NCBI GenBank assembly: GCA_029204225.1
Contig: CM055096.1
Coordinates: 74,991,521-75,055,520 of the forward strand
DNA: 64,000 bases
Direction: 5' to 3'
Origin: Diphasiastrum complanatum
Taxonomy: Eukaryota > Streptophyta > Lycopodiopsida > Lycopodiales > Lycopodiaceae
The notes beneath the pieces were generated by a model. The model searched no databases. It was not told the DNA's origin and saw only the letters and a program-made list of their open reading frames with translations. Each line of letters opens with the position of its first letter. The first letter of the stretch is position 1. This document shows, piece by piece, positions 23,229 to 35,063 of the stretch. The translations under genes were made by a program, and so were the position numbers.

Positions 23229-23950
23229 CATTTGAATCCATGAATGCCTTGACCTTTAAACTTAGTTCTGCACAGATCTTTCTGTTTGTATCCAAGCTTA
23301 ATGCTTTGGTAAAAATATATGTTGTAATATCGTGCGTTCGACAGTACTGCAATCTCATCTCTTTGTCGAGAACTTTGCTTCTGACATAGTTATACTTGAG
23401 TTCAATGTGCTTGCTCTTAGAATGAAATCTAGGGTTGGCTGACAAGGCAATGGCAGTTTGATTATCACAAAATAGTAATGTCGGAGTATATTGATTCAGA
23501 ATGATATCTATACATAAGTTTCTCAACCAAATTGTTTCCTTTGTAGCTTGTGAGGCTGTGATATACTCTGATTCCAATAAGAAAAGTATTGATCCTTTGA
23601 AACCATGCTCGAGCAGATTGCTTCAAGCCATAAAGTGCCTTATGGAGTTTGCATACATGATTGTGTTTACCTTTGATAATACAATCTTTGGGTTGCACCA
23701 TGTAAATGTCTTCTTCAATAACTCCATTAAGATATGTTATCTATACATCCATTTGATGTATTTCCAAATCTGCTACAACAGCAAACAATAATAAAAGTTG
23801 AATAGAAGAATGCTTGACTACTGGACTAAAGGTCTCAGTGTAATTGACGTTGTATACTTGAGAAAATCCTCTGGCAACAAGTCGGGTTTTTCTTCTGTCG
23901 ATGCTTCCGTCTGCTTTGTACTTGACTTTGAAAATCCATTTTGCAATCAA
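23229..23950 (-). pseudogene. Copia D RT and RNase H, deleted and frameshifted
   Basis: RT start at 23950 (KWIFKVKYKADGSIDRR), then ETFSPVVKHSSIQLLLLF, MVQPKDCIIKGKHNHVCKL at 23701 and LHKALYGLKQSARAWFQ. At about 23580 the frame passes directly into RNase H (MESEYITASQATKETIWL), so the RT palm with YVDD is deleted. RNase H continues LLFCDNQTAIALSANPRFH to the end of pol. Confidence 0.85.
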
Positions 23951-24372
23951 CTATGTTTTTGCTAGCAGGTAGTTTGACAATCGTCCATGTATGGTTCTTG
24001 ATAAGAGATGAATACTCTTTATCCATAGCTTCTTTTCAGAGATCGGAATCGGGCCCGACTGAGTGCCTCTTTGACAATCATCGGCTCCTGAAAAAGGTAG
24101 GCTGCAGACTCGTCGATATACTTGATAGGTGGTCTGCTAGTTCTTGATGATCTTCTGGGGAATAGAGGAAGTTGATCATTTTCATCATACTATAGTTGCT
24201 AAATTGCAACGTCATCATCTTCGGATTTGCCGTTGATATGTTGTTCGTCGAAAGTGAATGAGCTTGGACCTTCAATGGGAATCGTCGACTGAGGAACCTC
24301 AAAGTTCAATATGTTGGACGAGTCAGACAAGTTGGCTACATGGGCTTTGCCTTTTCCCTTGAGGTCAATAAA

Positions 24373-25373
24373 CTAATCTTCGATGAAGATGACATCCCGA
24401 CTAGTGAATATCTTCGACTTGATGGAATCAAACAACTTGTAAGCTTGATCTGAAGTAGTGTAGTTGATGAAAATACATTTACCTATCCAAACTTTGAATC
24501 GTGTTTTGTTTGAGAGACCTTTAGTAGAACATCTATTATGAATATAGTTTGTTGTTGATACAACTTCAGCCCGAAAGGACTTCAGAAGTGACACATGTGA
24601 TAACATGCGCTTTGCTGATTCGACTAAGGTTCTGTTCTTTCTCTCAGCAAGACCATTTGACTGAGGCGAATAGGAAGTAATGTATTGTTGCTCAATACCA
24701 TTGTTAAGGCAGTACTCCTTAAATTCGGTGGAGATTTTTTTTCCCCCGTTGTTGGACCTTAGTGCTTTGATTCATTTGCCAGTTTGATTTTTAGCATGCT
24801 CTTTGAATTGTCTGAACTTGATGAAAGCTCCGATTTCTGCTTAATGAAGTAAACAACTATTCTTCTGGAAAATTTGTCAATAAAGGTAATGAAATACTTT
24901 GCATCTAGCAATGATGGAGTTTGCATAGGTCCACATATATCTGAATGAACAACATATAACAGACCTTTTGTTGCATGCCTATGATTTGATCTAAAAGGAA
25001 TCCTAGTCTGATTTCCAAGAATGCAGCTGTGGCAGACAGGGAGATCGACTTTGCCAAAAGGATAGTCGAGATCAAGTGCTAGGGATTGTCTGGACATGTT
25101 CGAAATGGATGCATAATCCAAGTGTCCTAAGCGATGATGTCATAGTAATGCTTTATTGACAAGAACAGAGGTTTTCAGGGCTTGACTAGAATCATAATAA
25201 CAATGTGCCAGTCTATATAAGTATCCATGCCTCTTGCCGAGTGCAAGGATCTTATCGATAATTCTGCATTGATCATACTCAAACTCCACCTTATGATCTA
25301 AATCTGAGAATGCATGTGATGTGTATGGCAAAACATCTCCCAATGTTATGGTCCAACTGTTTTTGATGACCAT
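24373..25373 (-). pseudogene. Copia D integrase and GAG-pre-integrase
   Basis: From the right: pre-integrase region (25373-25140), HHRLGHLDYASISNM-like block at about 25130-25090, VDLPVCHSCILGNQTRIPF (zinc site), VVHSDICGPMQTPSLLDAKY (first catalytic Asp), FITFIDKFSRRIVVYFIKQK, and the C-terminal SKIFTSRDVIFIED at about 24373. Several stops and frameshifts separate the blocks. Confidence 0.82.
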
Positions 25374-25376
25374 GAT

Positions 25377-28267
25377 TGCTAAAGCACGTGATTGGTTTTT
25401 TAACCTAGATCGTGAAGATAAGACAGACTAGTCAATTCTGAAAGAGTGTGTACGAGACTATATCGAGTATTTCAAATGCCTCAAAAGTCAAGTACAGGAA
25501 CAGCCCTCTGAATAGATGCTCATCATCTGGTTTTTAGTCGGCCTTCCAAGATGGATTAGACGCGAGCTTAAATCCAATGATGAATATATGAGCCTAAGTT
25601 AGCTATGTCTGATGCCATCAAAGAAGAATACGAGGAGTCAGATATTGACAAATCTAGAGAATGGAGAACACCACGTGCTCCTGTCCATGAGTCAAAGCCG
25701 ATTGAGGATACCCAAGATCAGCTTTGAAAATCCTAGTTGGAGTTGCTTAATAAGCAACACCACCTACAGATGGAGAAACTCACCAATGAGTTTCAAATAC
25801 CCTGAAGTCTATCCAAAGCAGTATGCCTGGTCAGCCAAACCCTGCACATGTATCTTATAGACGAAAAACAATATGGTGCCCACACTACTGGGCTACACAT
25901 CTTGCTGATGCTTGTCCTTCATATCAGCCTATCCACGCACATACAATCCAATAGTATGAAGAACAACCATCGCAGTCTAGACATTCCTTGACTTATCCCG
26001 AATATTCATCTGAAAGTCCAGAACCATCAGCCATACAAGATGGCTATGCCATTATACAATGGCCATTGAACAACAGATGTTTCATCTGTGGTGAAACCGG
26101 CCACTTCATGGTTGATTGTCCAGTCAAGACCAAGTACCATGTTGAGTGTCCCGACTGTGTCAGAAAACACAGCCTCAAAGACTGCCCAAAACAACCCAAC
26201 AACATCCTACCTGCCCAACACGTTAGTTATGACTCACGATAGGATCCTCATGACAACACAACACGAGCACAATAACAACTAACAGTTAAACATGCTGCTC
26301 ACTCGAGAAGTTTCTTACAAACTTCTACATTACCGCACAATACACCAGCTCCAAAATGCAAAAAAGACACTAATATGAAATGAGTCCTTGTAGGAGGAAA
26401 GCGAAACCGATATTCTGTAATCAACAATGTTTAACCAAAAGCAACCTCCACAAAGAATTGATAGTTTTTTTCCACTTCTGCAACCTCGCATCTATTTGTC
26501 TTTCCACATGCTGATAAGATTTTCAATGTGCCAATACGCAATAAATCTAGGATTCGGAAATCCAGATAGAGATTCAGTTCTGAATCTCGTGCTCAGAGAG
26601 GTACTCAAGACATAGTCCCTCACCCATACCTGCATCTCAAGCTATATCTTACAACATCTGCTATCCATGATGGTAGATTCTAGTGTCACCAACCCTGTCT
26701 TGTTTTGACAAGGGCATGTCAGAGTAAGTATCATTACTCTACAAAACAAAAGGAATATTGCAATTGTCAAGGTACATTATCAATGTTGATGAATGCAAGT
26801 TTTGTTCGACAAGTGCCATATAGTTCTCACTCTCTATAACGTTTGTTTATTTCCTTGTTTCTCTTCACCTATTTTGTGTGAATTATTTTTGCATGAGAAA
26901 TAGCTACTACACGAGAGTCTTTCGTAGAGCATCTCCAGAACACATTTTCATTCATCTATCCATCTTCAGATCCCCTTGTACAGTAGTTTAGGATTTTTGA
27001 GAAATATGAGAAATCCATGTCAAGTTAGAATTGATTCCGCGTCTCATTGCCATATTAATCTTCGAGTCAACTTCAGCAAGATCGAAACAAATTTATTTAA
27101 AATTTGTTCAATCTTTAGTCCAGTCACATGTTCTACATGTTTCAACTACGTGTTCCACACGCCGATCCAATCCTGAACATGAGCAGTCACTAGCAACAAC
27201 ATCCCCACCAACAGATTTTGGGGGAGGGGGAGAGAGTGGATCTGCTTGGATCCACTTGAGCAATTACGCTGCCAACAATAACATCAACAAGATCGACAAC
27301 CAAGGTCACAAGTCAAATATGAAAACGACAAAGCTAAGAAGACAGATGGGCAATCCAAAGCGACTCAATCAGAAGAAGTATTCCAGTCACGACGAAGATC
27401 CTTCAGAGAAGAGAAACACAAGCATTGAAAAATCAGTCTCTTTCAATCGACCTCTTGTCATACTTTTGCGCCCATCCTCATGCCTATTGTCCACACCATC
27501 TACCGATGCCACCACCTCCACCCTATCTTCCATCTGTTTGTTTACAGTTAGTTCAATGTTCTTCTAAGAAATCCCCAATTTTTTATAGTCTTACCGAAGC
27601 AGCTGATAGATCATTGCAAGTGTCTTGTGGAAACTAACTGCCACCTACAATGGATGATCAGCCAAACGAAGATCTAAGAAGTAAGTGAAGCAGGTAGAAG
27701 ACATAAGAAATTAAGCAAAGAAGCTGAGGAGGAAAGGACAAAACTTAAGCAACAGATGACTCAGATCAATCTTGATCAAAAGAAACTCTCTGGAGAAATG
27801 ATAGTTGAATCCCCTCCTATGAAGCCCAAAGAGATCTAAAAGTAACGGATCAAAATAAAGAGTTGCAGAAAAAGAAAGATGAAGACAATCGTGAACCTGC
27901 AAAATAAAGTGAGCTCCTCACCCAGCAAGTGGTGGTCAAAGCTCGGCATTGCAAGGGTCCAAGACTGCAACTGTAGAACTATCAATTCCTTCACCCTACC
28001 ACCAAGCCTTCATCATGTTTCCTTACCGTTACCAAACCATCCATCCAAAACTATTCCTACCACCAAATTTTTGTTGATGAGTCCATCTCCTTGAGATTGA
28101 AATCGAAGTTTGTGCAACTTGTAGATTGAAGGTTTTCCTTAAGACTGGAACTTCAACTGAGAGAAGAACCACGGAAACACCCAGAAGCAAATGGAGGATA
28201 CAGACCTCCCAGAAGTTAGAATCTGCCAAGAAACCAAAGATCATCAATGGCAGATACAAGTGACAAA
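25377..28267 (+). mobile_element. Old gypsy-type gag remnant C
   Basis: It begins with ARDWFFNLDREDKTD, corresponding to the mid-gag DWY(F/Y)NQ block of A, B and F, then GLPRWIRRELK-like and a variable coil. At 26080-26200 there are two zinc knuckles. Beyond this, frames rich in Lys/Gln (for example about 27720-27900) could be more gag or pol linker, but I cannot assign them. Many stops. It is cut on its left by copia D and on its right by element B's LTR. Confidence 0.65.
25988..26242 (+). pseudogene. Gag zinc-knuckle segment of remnant C
   Basis: CFICGETGHFMVDC is a classic CX2CX4HX4C knuckle. It is followed by CPDCVRKHSLKDC, a knuckle with only three residues before His. The same pairing of normal and short knuckles occurs in A and B. 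Confidence 0.8.
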
Positions 28268-28590
28268 AAGTCCAACCCAATGATCACATAGTTATTTGAT
28301 AATTAGAAAGTCAATAAAAGGACTTTAGGCCTTTTTGCGGGACTTTTACTATCGCAAGGCCTAAATATCAAGTTAGTGAATAAAGTTGGGACTCCCACCA
28401 AAATTGGCTCAAATTCAAATTGGTTCCCTCCAATTTTTGAATGGGTTTTCACTCTTTTTTAAATATGAATAGTTAGGGAGGTAGAAATGGGCCAATAGGA
28501 TTTTGAGGCCAAGGCCCTCCTCTCCACTATAAATAGGGGCAAACTCGAGTTGCTCCTCATGTTCAAATCTTCATTTCAATACATTTGTGA
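28268..28590 (+). repeat. Partial LTR of element B
   Basis: Matches 30907-31190 of element A (CCCAATGATCACATAG, TTTTTGCGGGACTTT, ACTATAAATAGGGGC with a TATA box at about 28530). It lacks the TG start and the CA end. Confidence 0.85.
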
Positions 28591-29114
28591 GTTTGGTGAA
28601 GATTAGATCTATCAGGATCTTCCAAAAAGTCTATTTTTACTCTCGCCAAGTTACAGAAACCCCATTTTTTTTGTTAAAAAAGACCTTCGCCAGTTCTACC
28701 ACATATTTATCTGTGTCAGATTTATTCACAATAAAGTCAACGAAGGTTAATTTTACTATAATTATCAGTAAATAGCCTGATCAGCGATTTTCTTTTATCA
28801 AAAATAGTAGTGAAGAACCTTCGCCAAGTCAACCTTTGCCCGGAAACCTTTGCCAATATTATTTTTAGGTTCTGAGTTACCAGATCTAGCCTTTGACAAA
28901 TTTTTGATCCATTCTGATATATTCTAATAGAAATTTTGGAAAATCTTCATTTTTAGTGATCACTTGATCAAGATTTGTAATCTGAAAATCAGAAATCTGA
29001 TTATTTTTCAAGTGATAAAGTTTTTTACAGATTTGACCTGATATGATCTGAGATAGGATTTTTGTTGAAAAATCTAGATCCAATCTCATTGTCTGATTGA
29101 CATAATTTGGGATT

Positions 29115-30520
29115 ATGGCTGAACAAGGAGGACCACTGAACCCACCGCCAATTATTGTTAGAAGGTCTCCTCGTCTAGATATACCAAAATACAATGGATT
29201 ATCTACCATTAGATTTCTCCAGATCTTTTCTCCAGATCTTTTCTGAATCATGTAGGGTTTATGGCAAAGTTTTTCCACAAGATAAACTTCAACTATTCCC
29301 TATGGCCTTAACTGGAGCTGTTCAAGATTGGTTTTATAATCAAGATGAAGCAAAATGACAAGATTGAGAAGTGGTTAAAGCCGCTCTCATTACGAGATTT
29401 AAGCCCAGGAAATTTATGGAATATCCCTTTCTCCTTTTAAGTAAAATTAAAATGGGAAAGATGCAATAAGCGATTATATTAAACGGGTCAAACACCTCAG
29501 ATCTGAGTGTGATCCCGATCTAATCAGTGATGTATGTGGTTTTTAGCAGGTCTACCCAAATGGATTAGACGCGAGCTGAAACGCCATACTAAATATGCTA
29601 CGATACAAAGCGCTATGGCTGATGCAATTCATGAGGAGGATGACGATTCTGACAATGAACCAAATGTTGGAATGTTGCCTTATACAGCAGGGCAAACCAC
29701 GATGACATCCACCACCATTGCATCGACGAACATCAATGCTACTACAGAGAAGATGATCGATGAGTTCGAGAAACTGGGTCAAAAGCAGCAAATGCAGTTA
29801 TAAAAGATGTAGTCTCAACTTGATGAAATGATCAAAGCCTTGGAAGATTTCCATGGTAAAGCAAGCAAGGAATCTGAGAAGTTTGCAAAGACTTTTCCTA
29901 GCCAGGAAAATGTTTGGTGTTCAATTTGTGCAAGCAATCATACTATGAATGAATGTCCAACATTGAAACAACAGATGACGAATACTATTTGTCATTTGTG
30001 CAATTCTACGGGTCATGAAATAGCCTTTTGCTCATTTAATCCTTGGATTATCTAGCAAAGGTATGCTAAGCTTCAGTATCGAGAACCTACTTATCAAAAG
30101 AGTCCTGACGGAAAGCCTTTCAATTTTGGCCTTGGATTTCCAGAACGAATACCTCTGCTAGCTCCCACGGGACAGAGTGCTCCACCTACAAATCTAATGG
30201 AACCAAAACCTTATGCTGGTAATGAGCAATGGAACTATAGCAATGATCATGAGAGTGATCCTTCAGAGCAATATGCTGTCCATGCTGCCGCACAACAACA
30301 AGAAGCTAGACAATGGACCAAAGTGCCACTTGGATGTTTTGCATGCGGGGAGAATCACAGAGTTGTTGAATGTACAAACAGGGGGAAGTTTGTACCATTC
30401 TATAGAGACTGTGGTTTTGGAAACTGTTATAAAGATTGTACTGCAAGACCCAACTCCGGTTACTGCTCCAGTGAACTTGATTACAATCAAGAAAAGGCCA
30501 GTAGTTCAATTTGAACCAAC
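29115..30520 (+). pseudogene. Gag of element B
   Basis: The ATG at about 29115 gives MAEQGGPLNPPPIIVRRSPR, then RLDIPKYNGL and GAVQDWFYNQ. It continues with MWFLAGLPKWIRRELKRH (29534), a Thr-rich linker and a predicted coil. The knuckles are CSICASNHTMNEC (about 29916), CHLCNSTGHEIAFC (about 29992), CFACGENHRVVEC (about 30337) and CRDCGFGNCYKDC, in which His is replaced by Asn. Several TGA stops stand where sister copies have Trp. Retroviral-type gag packages the element RNA into particles. Confidence 0.82.
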
Positions 30521-30584
30521 TGCACCTTTAATGGTTGTTACTAGAGCTCAGAAATAGATACAATATCGACAGTTTAGTAAAGAA

Positions 30585-30825
30585 GCAGCCGTGATTGATG
30601 GAGGTTCGGGAGTTAATTTGATTTCAACTAAGCTATGTGCAAAATGGGGACTTACCAAGTTGAAGCCTGCCACTTTTGCCATTAAGCTAGCTGATCAGCC
30701 ATCCAAGAGGAATGGTTGAAGACGTACCTGTCAGAATTGTTGGAGTTCAGTTTGTCATTACTTTTGTATTAATGGACTTACCTGACGCACTAGATTATTC
30801 CAAAATCAAAGTCATTATCGAGCTA
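30585..30825 (+). pseudogene. Protease remnant of element B joined to the end of RT
   Basis: VIDGGSGVNLISTKLC carries the aspartic protease active-site Asp. The sequence passes within 60 codons into SKIKVIIELPPP, the segment before the RNase H connection. The intervening RT core is absent. Confidence 0.75.
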
Positions 30826-30832
30826 CCACCGT

Positions 30833-31587
30833 TGTTGGAGGGTTTGCGGATCCCTAGGCAACCCTAACCCTAGTTAATAAGTGAGAGGGATTTGGCACCC
30901 TGCGTGTGCAAGTCCAACCCAATGATCACATAGTTATTTGATTAATTAGAATGTTAATAAAAGGACTTTAGGCCTTTTTGCGGGACTTTTAATGTCGTAG
31001 GGCCTAAATGTCAAGTTAGTGAATAAAGTTGGGTTTCTCTCCAATTTTGATGGTTCCCACACTTTTTTAAATTTGAATAAAAAGAGAGGCAAGACTGGAC
31101 CAATAGGATTCAGAGGCCAGGTCCTCCTCTCTACTATAAAAAAGGACCAACTCGAGTTGTTCCTCATGTTCATTTCCTCATTTCAATAAAGCAGATTGGT
31201 TCTCTTTAGAAATGGATTGATGAATGTCCTTGCTCTTTCTCTCTTTTCCTCCATTTCTCATGCTTTCTTTGGATTTTGCTAATTGTTGGATCTGATCATT
31301 ATTGGGATTGCTATTTCTTATGCTTTTTGTGAGAGAGAAAAGGAGAGAGAAGAGTAAGTTTCTATCATTGTTGTGGATTTAGGGTTAATGGAAGTAGGGT
31401 TAATGGATGTAGTGTTAATGCTTAGTTTTAATGGATGTTAGTGTTAGATCCTCCATTCATGTTGAAATCTGAACTATACTATCGCTCTCATGGGAACGAA
31501 CCTACGCGTGACAACTAACTCCGTCTCTTTGATGCTAGATTGACTAGATCTTGGATTCAGGTTAGGCAAGGAAAGAAACCCACTACA
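30833..31587 (+). repeat. 5' LTR of element A (755 bp)
   Basis: TGTTGGAGGGTTTGCGG to GAAACCCACTACA. A TATA-like ACTATAAAAAAGG is near 31132 and an AATAAAG near 31184. Confidence 0.95.
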
Positions 31588-31591
31588 ATTT

Positions 31592-31608
31592 TGGCACTGT
31601 TGCCAGGG
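31592..31608 (+). promoter_or_regulatory. Primer-binding site of element A
   Basis: TGGCACTGTTGCCAGGG starts four bases after the LTR, a variant of the Athila/Tat-type primer site TGGCGCCGTTGCC. Confidence 0.85.
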
Positions 31609-32797
31609 AGCTACGCCAATTTTTCAGTTTGCAGCATGTTTGGCTGATGGTTAGCTTGCATTAGGCATATTGTCGTGGCATGAATAGTGTTAAAACTGTA
31701 TTGTAGGGATAGTTTGGGATTTGTTTTGCTAGATTTTGTTTGAAATCTAATCTGATTATTAAACAGGAAAAGCTATTCAGATTACTAATCTTAAGATCCA
31801 TTTGGATCTGAGATATCAAAGAAAATAACAGAAATCGGTCAAATCTATTAAATTTGGTCAAAAAGAGGCAAAAAGTGTCATCAGAGCCCAGAACTTTATA
31901 CCCTCTTTCAGGATACCTTCGTTGAGTTGTAGACACATTCGGTTTTGTTTACATATTCTTCAGTTTGAAGGGCGAAGATTAATTCCTAGCAGATTTCTAG
32001 AAAACATCAGAAAAACCACCAAAAAACACCAAAAATTATCAAAATCCTAAAAAATACAGAAAAAGAACCTTCGCCCAATTCACTATGCTTAGATGTGATT
32101 TAGATCTATCTACTGCTAGGTCGGCAAAGAATAATACCAAAAATAGAAAGATTTTCAGAGGATCAGTTTTCATATTGTCATATTTTTGCCAAAAAAAGTC
32201 ACTTTTTTGCAAAATTACAAGTATTACTCTTGATCCTTTGCTAGAACCTTCGCCGAGTTTTCAGAACATTCTATTTATATAAAAATACTATTTTTGAGTT
32301 CGGCGAAGATTTATCTTGATCAGATCACAAAAAATCTTGATTTTTACCCTTGTCATATCACAAAAACTGTATTTTCTTGTGTCAGAAACCTTCGTCCGGT
32401 TGTCCATAGTTTTATCTGTGTCAGATCTTCCATCTGAGAAATCGGTGAAGGTTATTTCCCAAGAAATTTCCAAAAAAGTGTTCAGAGAGTTTTTATCCCA
32501 AAATAGCACTGTTGAACCTTCGTCGAGCCAACATTCGCCTAGATAACCTTCGCCAGTCCTATTTTTAGTTTCTGATTTTCCAGATCAAGTCTCTGTCAAA
32601 ATTTGGATCAGATCTGATATATTCTGAAGTGGACCCTGAGAGATTTATCATTTTTGAGAAGTATTGATTGATCGAATTTTGGGTAGTTTTTTATCATATA
32701 GAATCAGATTCTTGAAAAGTGGAATAGAACTAGTAGATCTAATCTGAGATAGTTTTTGAAAAAATCTATATCTAATCACATTATCAATTTGATCTAA
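31609..32797 (+). other. Long untranslated leader of element A with repeated ACCTTCGCC motif
   Basis: No coding homology over 1.2 kb. ACCTTCG(C/T)C or its complement occurs at about 31914, 31971, 32066, 32246, 32301, 32388, 32444, 32516 and 32546. Opposite copies could pair into stems in the RNA. Confidence 0.7.
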
Positions 32798-34667
32798 ATG
32801 GCTGTCCCTAGAGGTGCTCCACAAGAGGTCAATCCAATTATTGTTAGAAGAGCACCCCGATTGGATCTACCCAAATATAATGGATTAACAGATCCAGTTC
32901 GATTTCTTCAGATCTATGCTGAATCTTGTGAGGTCTATGGTGAGATTTATCCTCAAGATAAACTTAAGCTGTTTCCTATGGCCTTAATAGATGCAGCACA
33001 AGATTGGTACTATAACCAAGATGAAACTGAGCGTACAGATTGAGAGGTTGTTAAACGAGCCCTTATCACACGGTTCAAACCGTGGAAGTTTATGGAAGAC
33101 CCATTTCCTACTTTTAAGTAAAATAAAAATGGGAAAGCGGGAAATGGTTCGAGATTACATCGAAAGAGTGAAATGTCTTATATCTGAATGTGAGCTTGAG
33201 CTGATTAATGAAAATGCCATGATTATGTGATTTTTGTCAGGTCTACCTAAACGGATCAGATGTGAACTGAAACGCCATAATGAGTACTCACTTTTGCAAA
33301 ATGCGATGGACGATGCAATTCGGGAGGAGGATGAAGATTCAGATGATGAGCTGAATGTCAGTATGTTGTCTTATACAACAAGGCAGACTACTACGACATC
33401 CACCACTATTGCATCAACAAATGCCAATGCTACTGCAGAAATGATGCTCAATGAGTTCGAGAAACTTGGGAAGACCCATCAGAAACAGCTAGAAAAGCTG
33501 CAGTTGCAATTTGATGAGAAGATCAAAGCATTGGAAAATTTCCACGGAGAAGCGAACAAGGAACCTAAGAAGTTTGCAAAGACTTTTCCTACCAGGGAAA
33601 ATGTCTGGTGTTCTATTTGTACAGGAAATCGCACAGTGAACGAGTATCCTCATTTGAAAAAATGAATGGAAATCAATGTTTGCCATCTGTGTAATTCACC
33701 TGACCATGAGACTGCTTTTTGCAACTTCAACCCTCGGATGATTCAGCAACGGTATGCCCATATGGGATATCGAGATCCACAGCATGGAGGCAATCCAGCA
33801 GCAAGACTATGACAATCTACTCTTGGATACCCGGAGCGTCTAGCCTTGCCTGCCCCACCAAAGCAGTCCGCTCCTCCTGCCAATTTGATGGAACCAGAAC
33901 CTTACGAAAGTGCTGAGCAATGGAGCTATGGTAATCTTCAAGAAGGTGGATCTTCAGAACAGTATGACATTTATGTTGTCGCTCAACAACAAGCCTCGAG
34001 AAATTGGGCCAGAGCATCACTTGGATGCTTTGCATGTGGAGAAAATCACAGAGTTGCAGAATGTCCAAATAAAGAAAAATTTGTACCATTCTGTCGTGAC
34101 TGTGGATATGGGCATTGCTATAAAGACTGTCCAGCAAGACCGAAGCCACCACCAGCTACAGCACCTGTAAATTTGATAACAATCAAGCAAGGATCGATAG
34201 CTCATAATAAACCAAATGCAACCTTGATGGTGGTTACCAGAGCACAAAAGCAAAAAGAACCAGTAGTGGATTCAGTACCTGCTAATTCTATACCATTGAA
34301 CGATACACCAACAGCATCGAAAGTTTATCCAAATCTTAATGCAGAAAAACGAAGATATCAGGATATGAGACAGTGGATTAAGTATCTACAAGAAGAAGAG
34401 GAACTTGAAGCTGCTAAAGTAACAGCTGAAGTTCGGTCTTCACCATTGCAGCCTCCAAGAAATTTACGTACGGATATGAATGATCAATTACATCATCACG
34501 AAGAACCCTTCAAGATGACGGAACCGGAAGCACCGCATATAGAATTACTCATGAATATTTTGTCTAGCAAGATTAATATTTCATTGGGAGAGCTCCTAAA
34601 GTTGGTGCCAAAAGCAAAAGAAGTCTTAGCGCAAAAGTTAGCTCAACAAGAATCAGAAGACCATTAG
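32798..34667 (+). pseudogene. Gag of element A
   Basis: The ATG at 32798 opens APRLDLPKYNGLTDPVRFL, EVYGEIYPQDKLKLFPMA and AQDWYYNQ. A one-base insertion near 33100 shifts the frame, and TGA replaces Trp at about 33041 and 33228. From 33234 the frame reads GLPKRIRCELKRH, a Thr/Ala-rich linker, a coiled coil (33440-33560), CSICTGNRTVNEY (a decayed knuckle), CHLCNSPDHETAFC, CFACGENHRVAEC and CRDCGYGHCYKDC. It then runs through a hydrophilic C-terminal tail to TAG at 34665. Two of the knuckles have a three-residue gap before His. It would form the capsid/nucleocapsid polyprotein. Confidence 0.88.
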
Positions 34668-34779
34668 GAGCCGCTTTTTTGTGTTGGATTTGAAGAATCT
34701 AACGATGTACTACATGTTGGAGCAGCTTGGAAAAGTGAACAAAAGAATATCACTCTGCCAATACAACATAGACAATTTT

Positions 34780-35063
34780 CTAAAGAAGCAGTCGTGATAG
34801 ACGGCGGTTCAGGAGTTAACCTGATTTATACAAAGCTATGTACAAAATGGGGCCTTACAAAGATTAAGCCTGCTACTTTTGCTATTAAGCTAGCTGATCA
34901 AACGACGGTTCGTCCACGAGGAATGGTGGAGGATATACCTGTCAGGATTGCAGGAGTACAGTACGTCATTACTTTCGTCATGAAAAGACTTACCAGAAGC
35001 ACCAAATTTCTACCAAGTTCTCTTAGGACGTCCATGGTTACGAGTTGCGCAAGTAATTCATAA
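34780..35063 (+). CDS. Aspartic protease domain of element A
   Basis: VIDGGSGVNLIYTKLC holds the active-site Asp in the DGGSG form seen in many plant gypsy proteases. FAIKLADQTTVRPRGMVEDI and VRIAGVQYVITFVM form the beta-rich core. A frameshift near 35000 alters the LP(E/D)A...LLGRPWL end, so the domain is close to complete but not clean. Confidence 0.8.

Larger units (their letters stand above)
22331..25376 (-). mobile_element. Ty1/copia element D: 3' LTR plus degenerate pol
   Basis: Minus-strand order from right to left: GAG-pre-integrase, integrase, RT, RNase H, polypurine tract, 3' LTR. It belongs to the same family as the 10462-13708 element (near-identical protein blocks MVQPK(D/G)(C/Y)II and LSANPRFHS). 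Gag, protease and the 5' LTR are missing; at about 25376 it meets gypsy gag remnant C. It sits inside copia fragment E on its left. Confidence 0.9.
28268..30832 (+). mobile_element. Ty3/gypsy element B, left part (LTR remnant, leader, gag, protease)
   Basis: A partial LTR (28268-about 28590) matches the middle of A's LTR. The LTR 3' portion and primer site are deleted. A leader follows, then gag from about 29115 and protease from 30591. The frame ends at GAGCTACCACCG, where element A is inserted, and resumes at 40507. Before the insertion the sequence already jumps from protease to the end of RT, so the RT core was lost earlier. Confidence 0.88.

Noticed and set aside
25377-28267. Remnant C as an endogenous pararetrovirus
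   Set aside because: The knuckles and the DW(F/Y)FN gag block match the neighbouring gypsy copies; no movement protein or pararetroviral RT block was seen.
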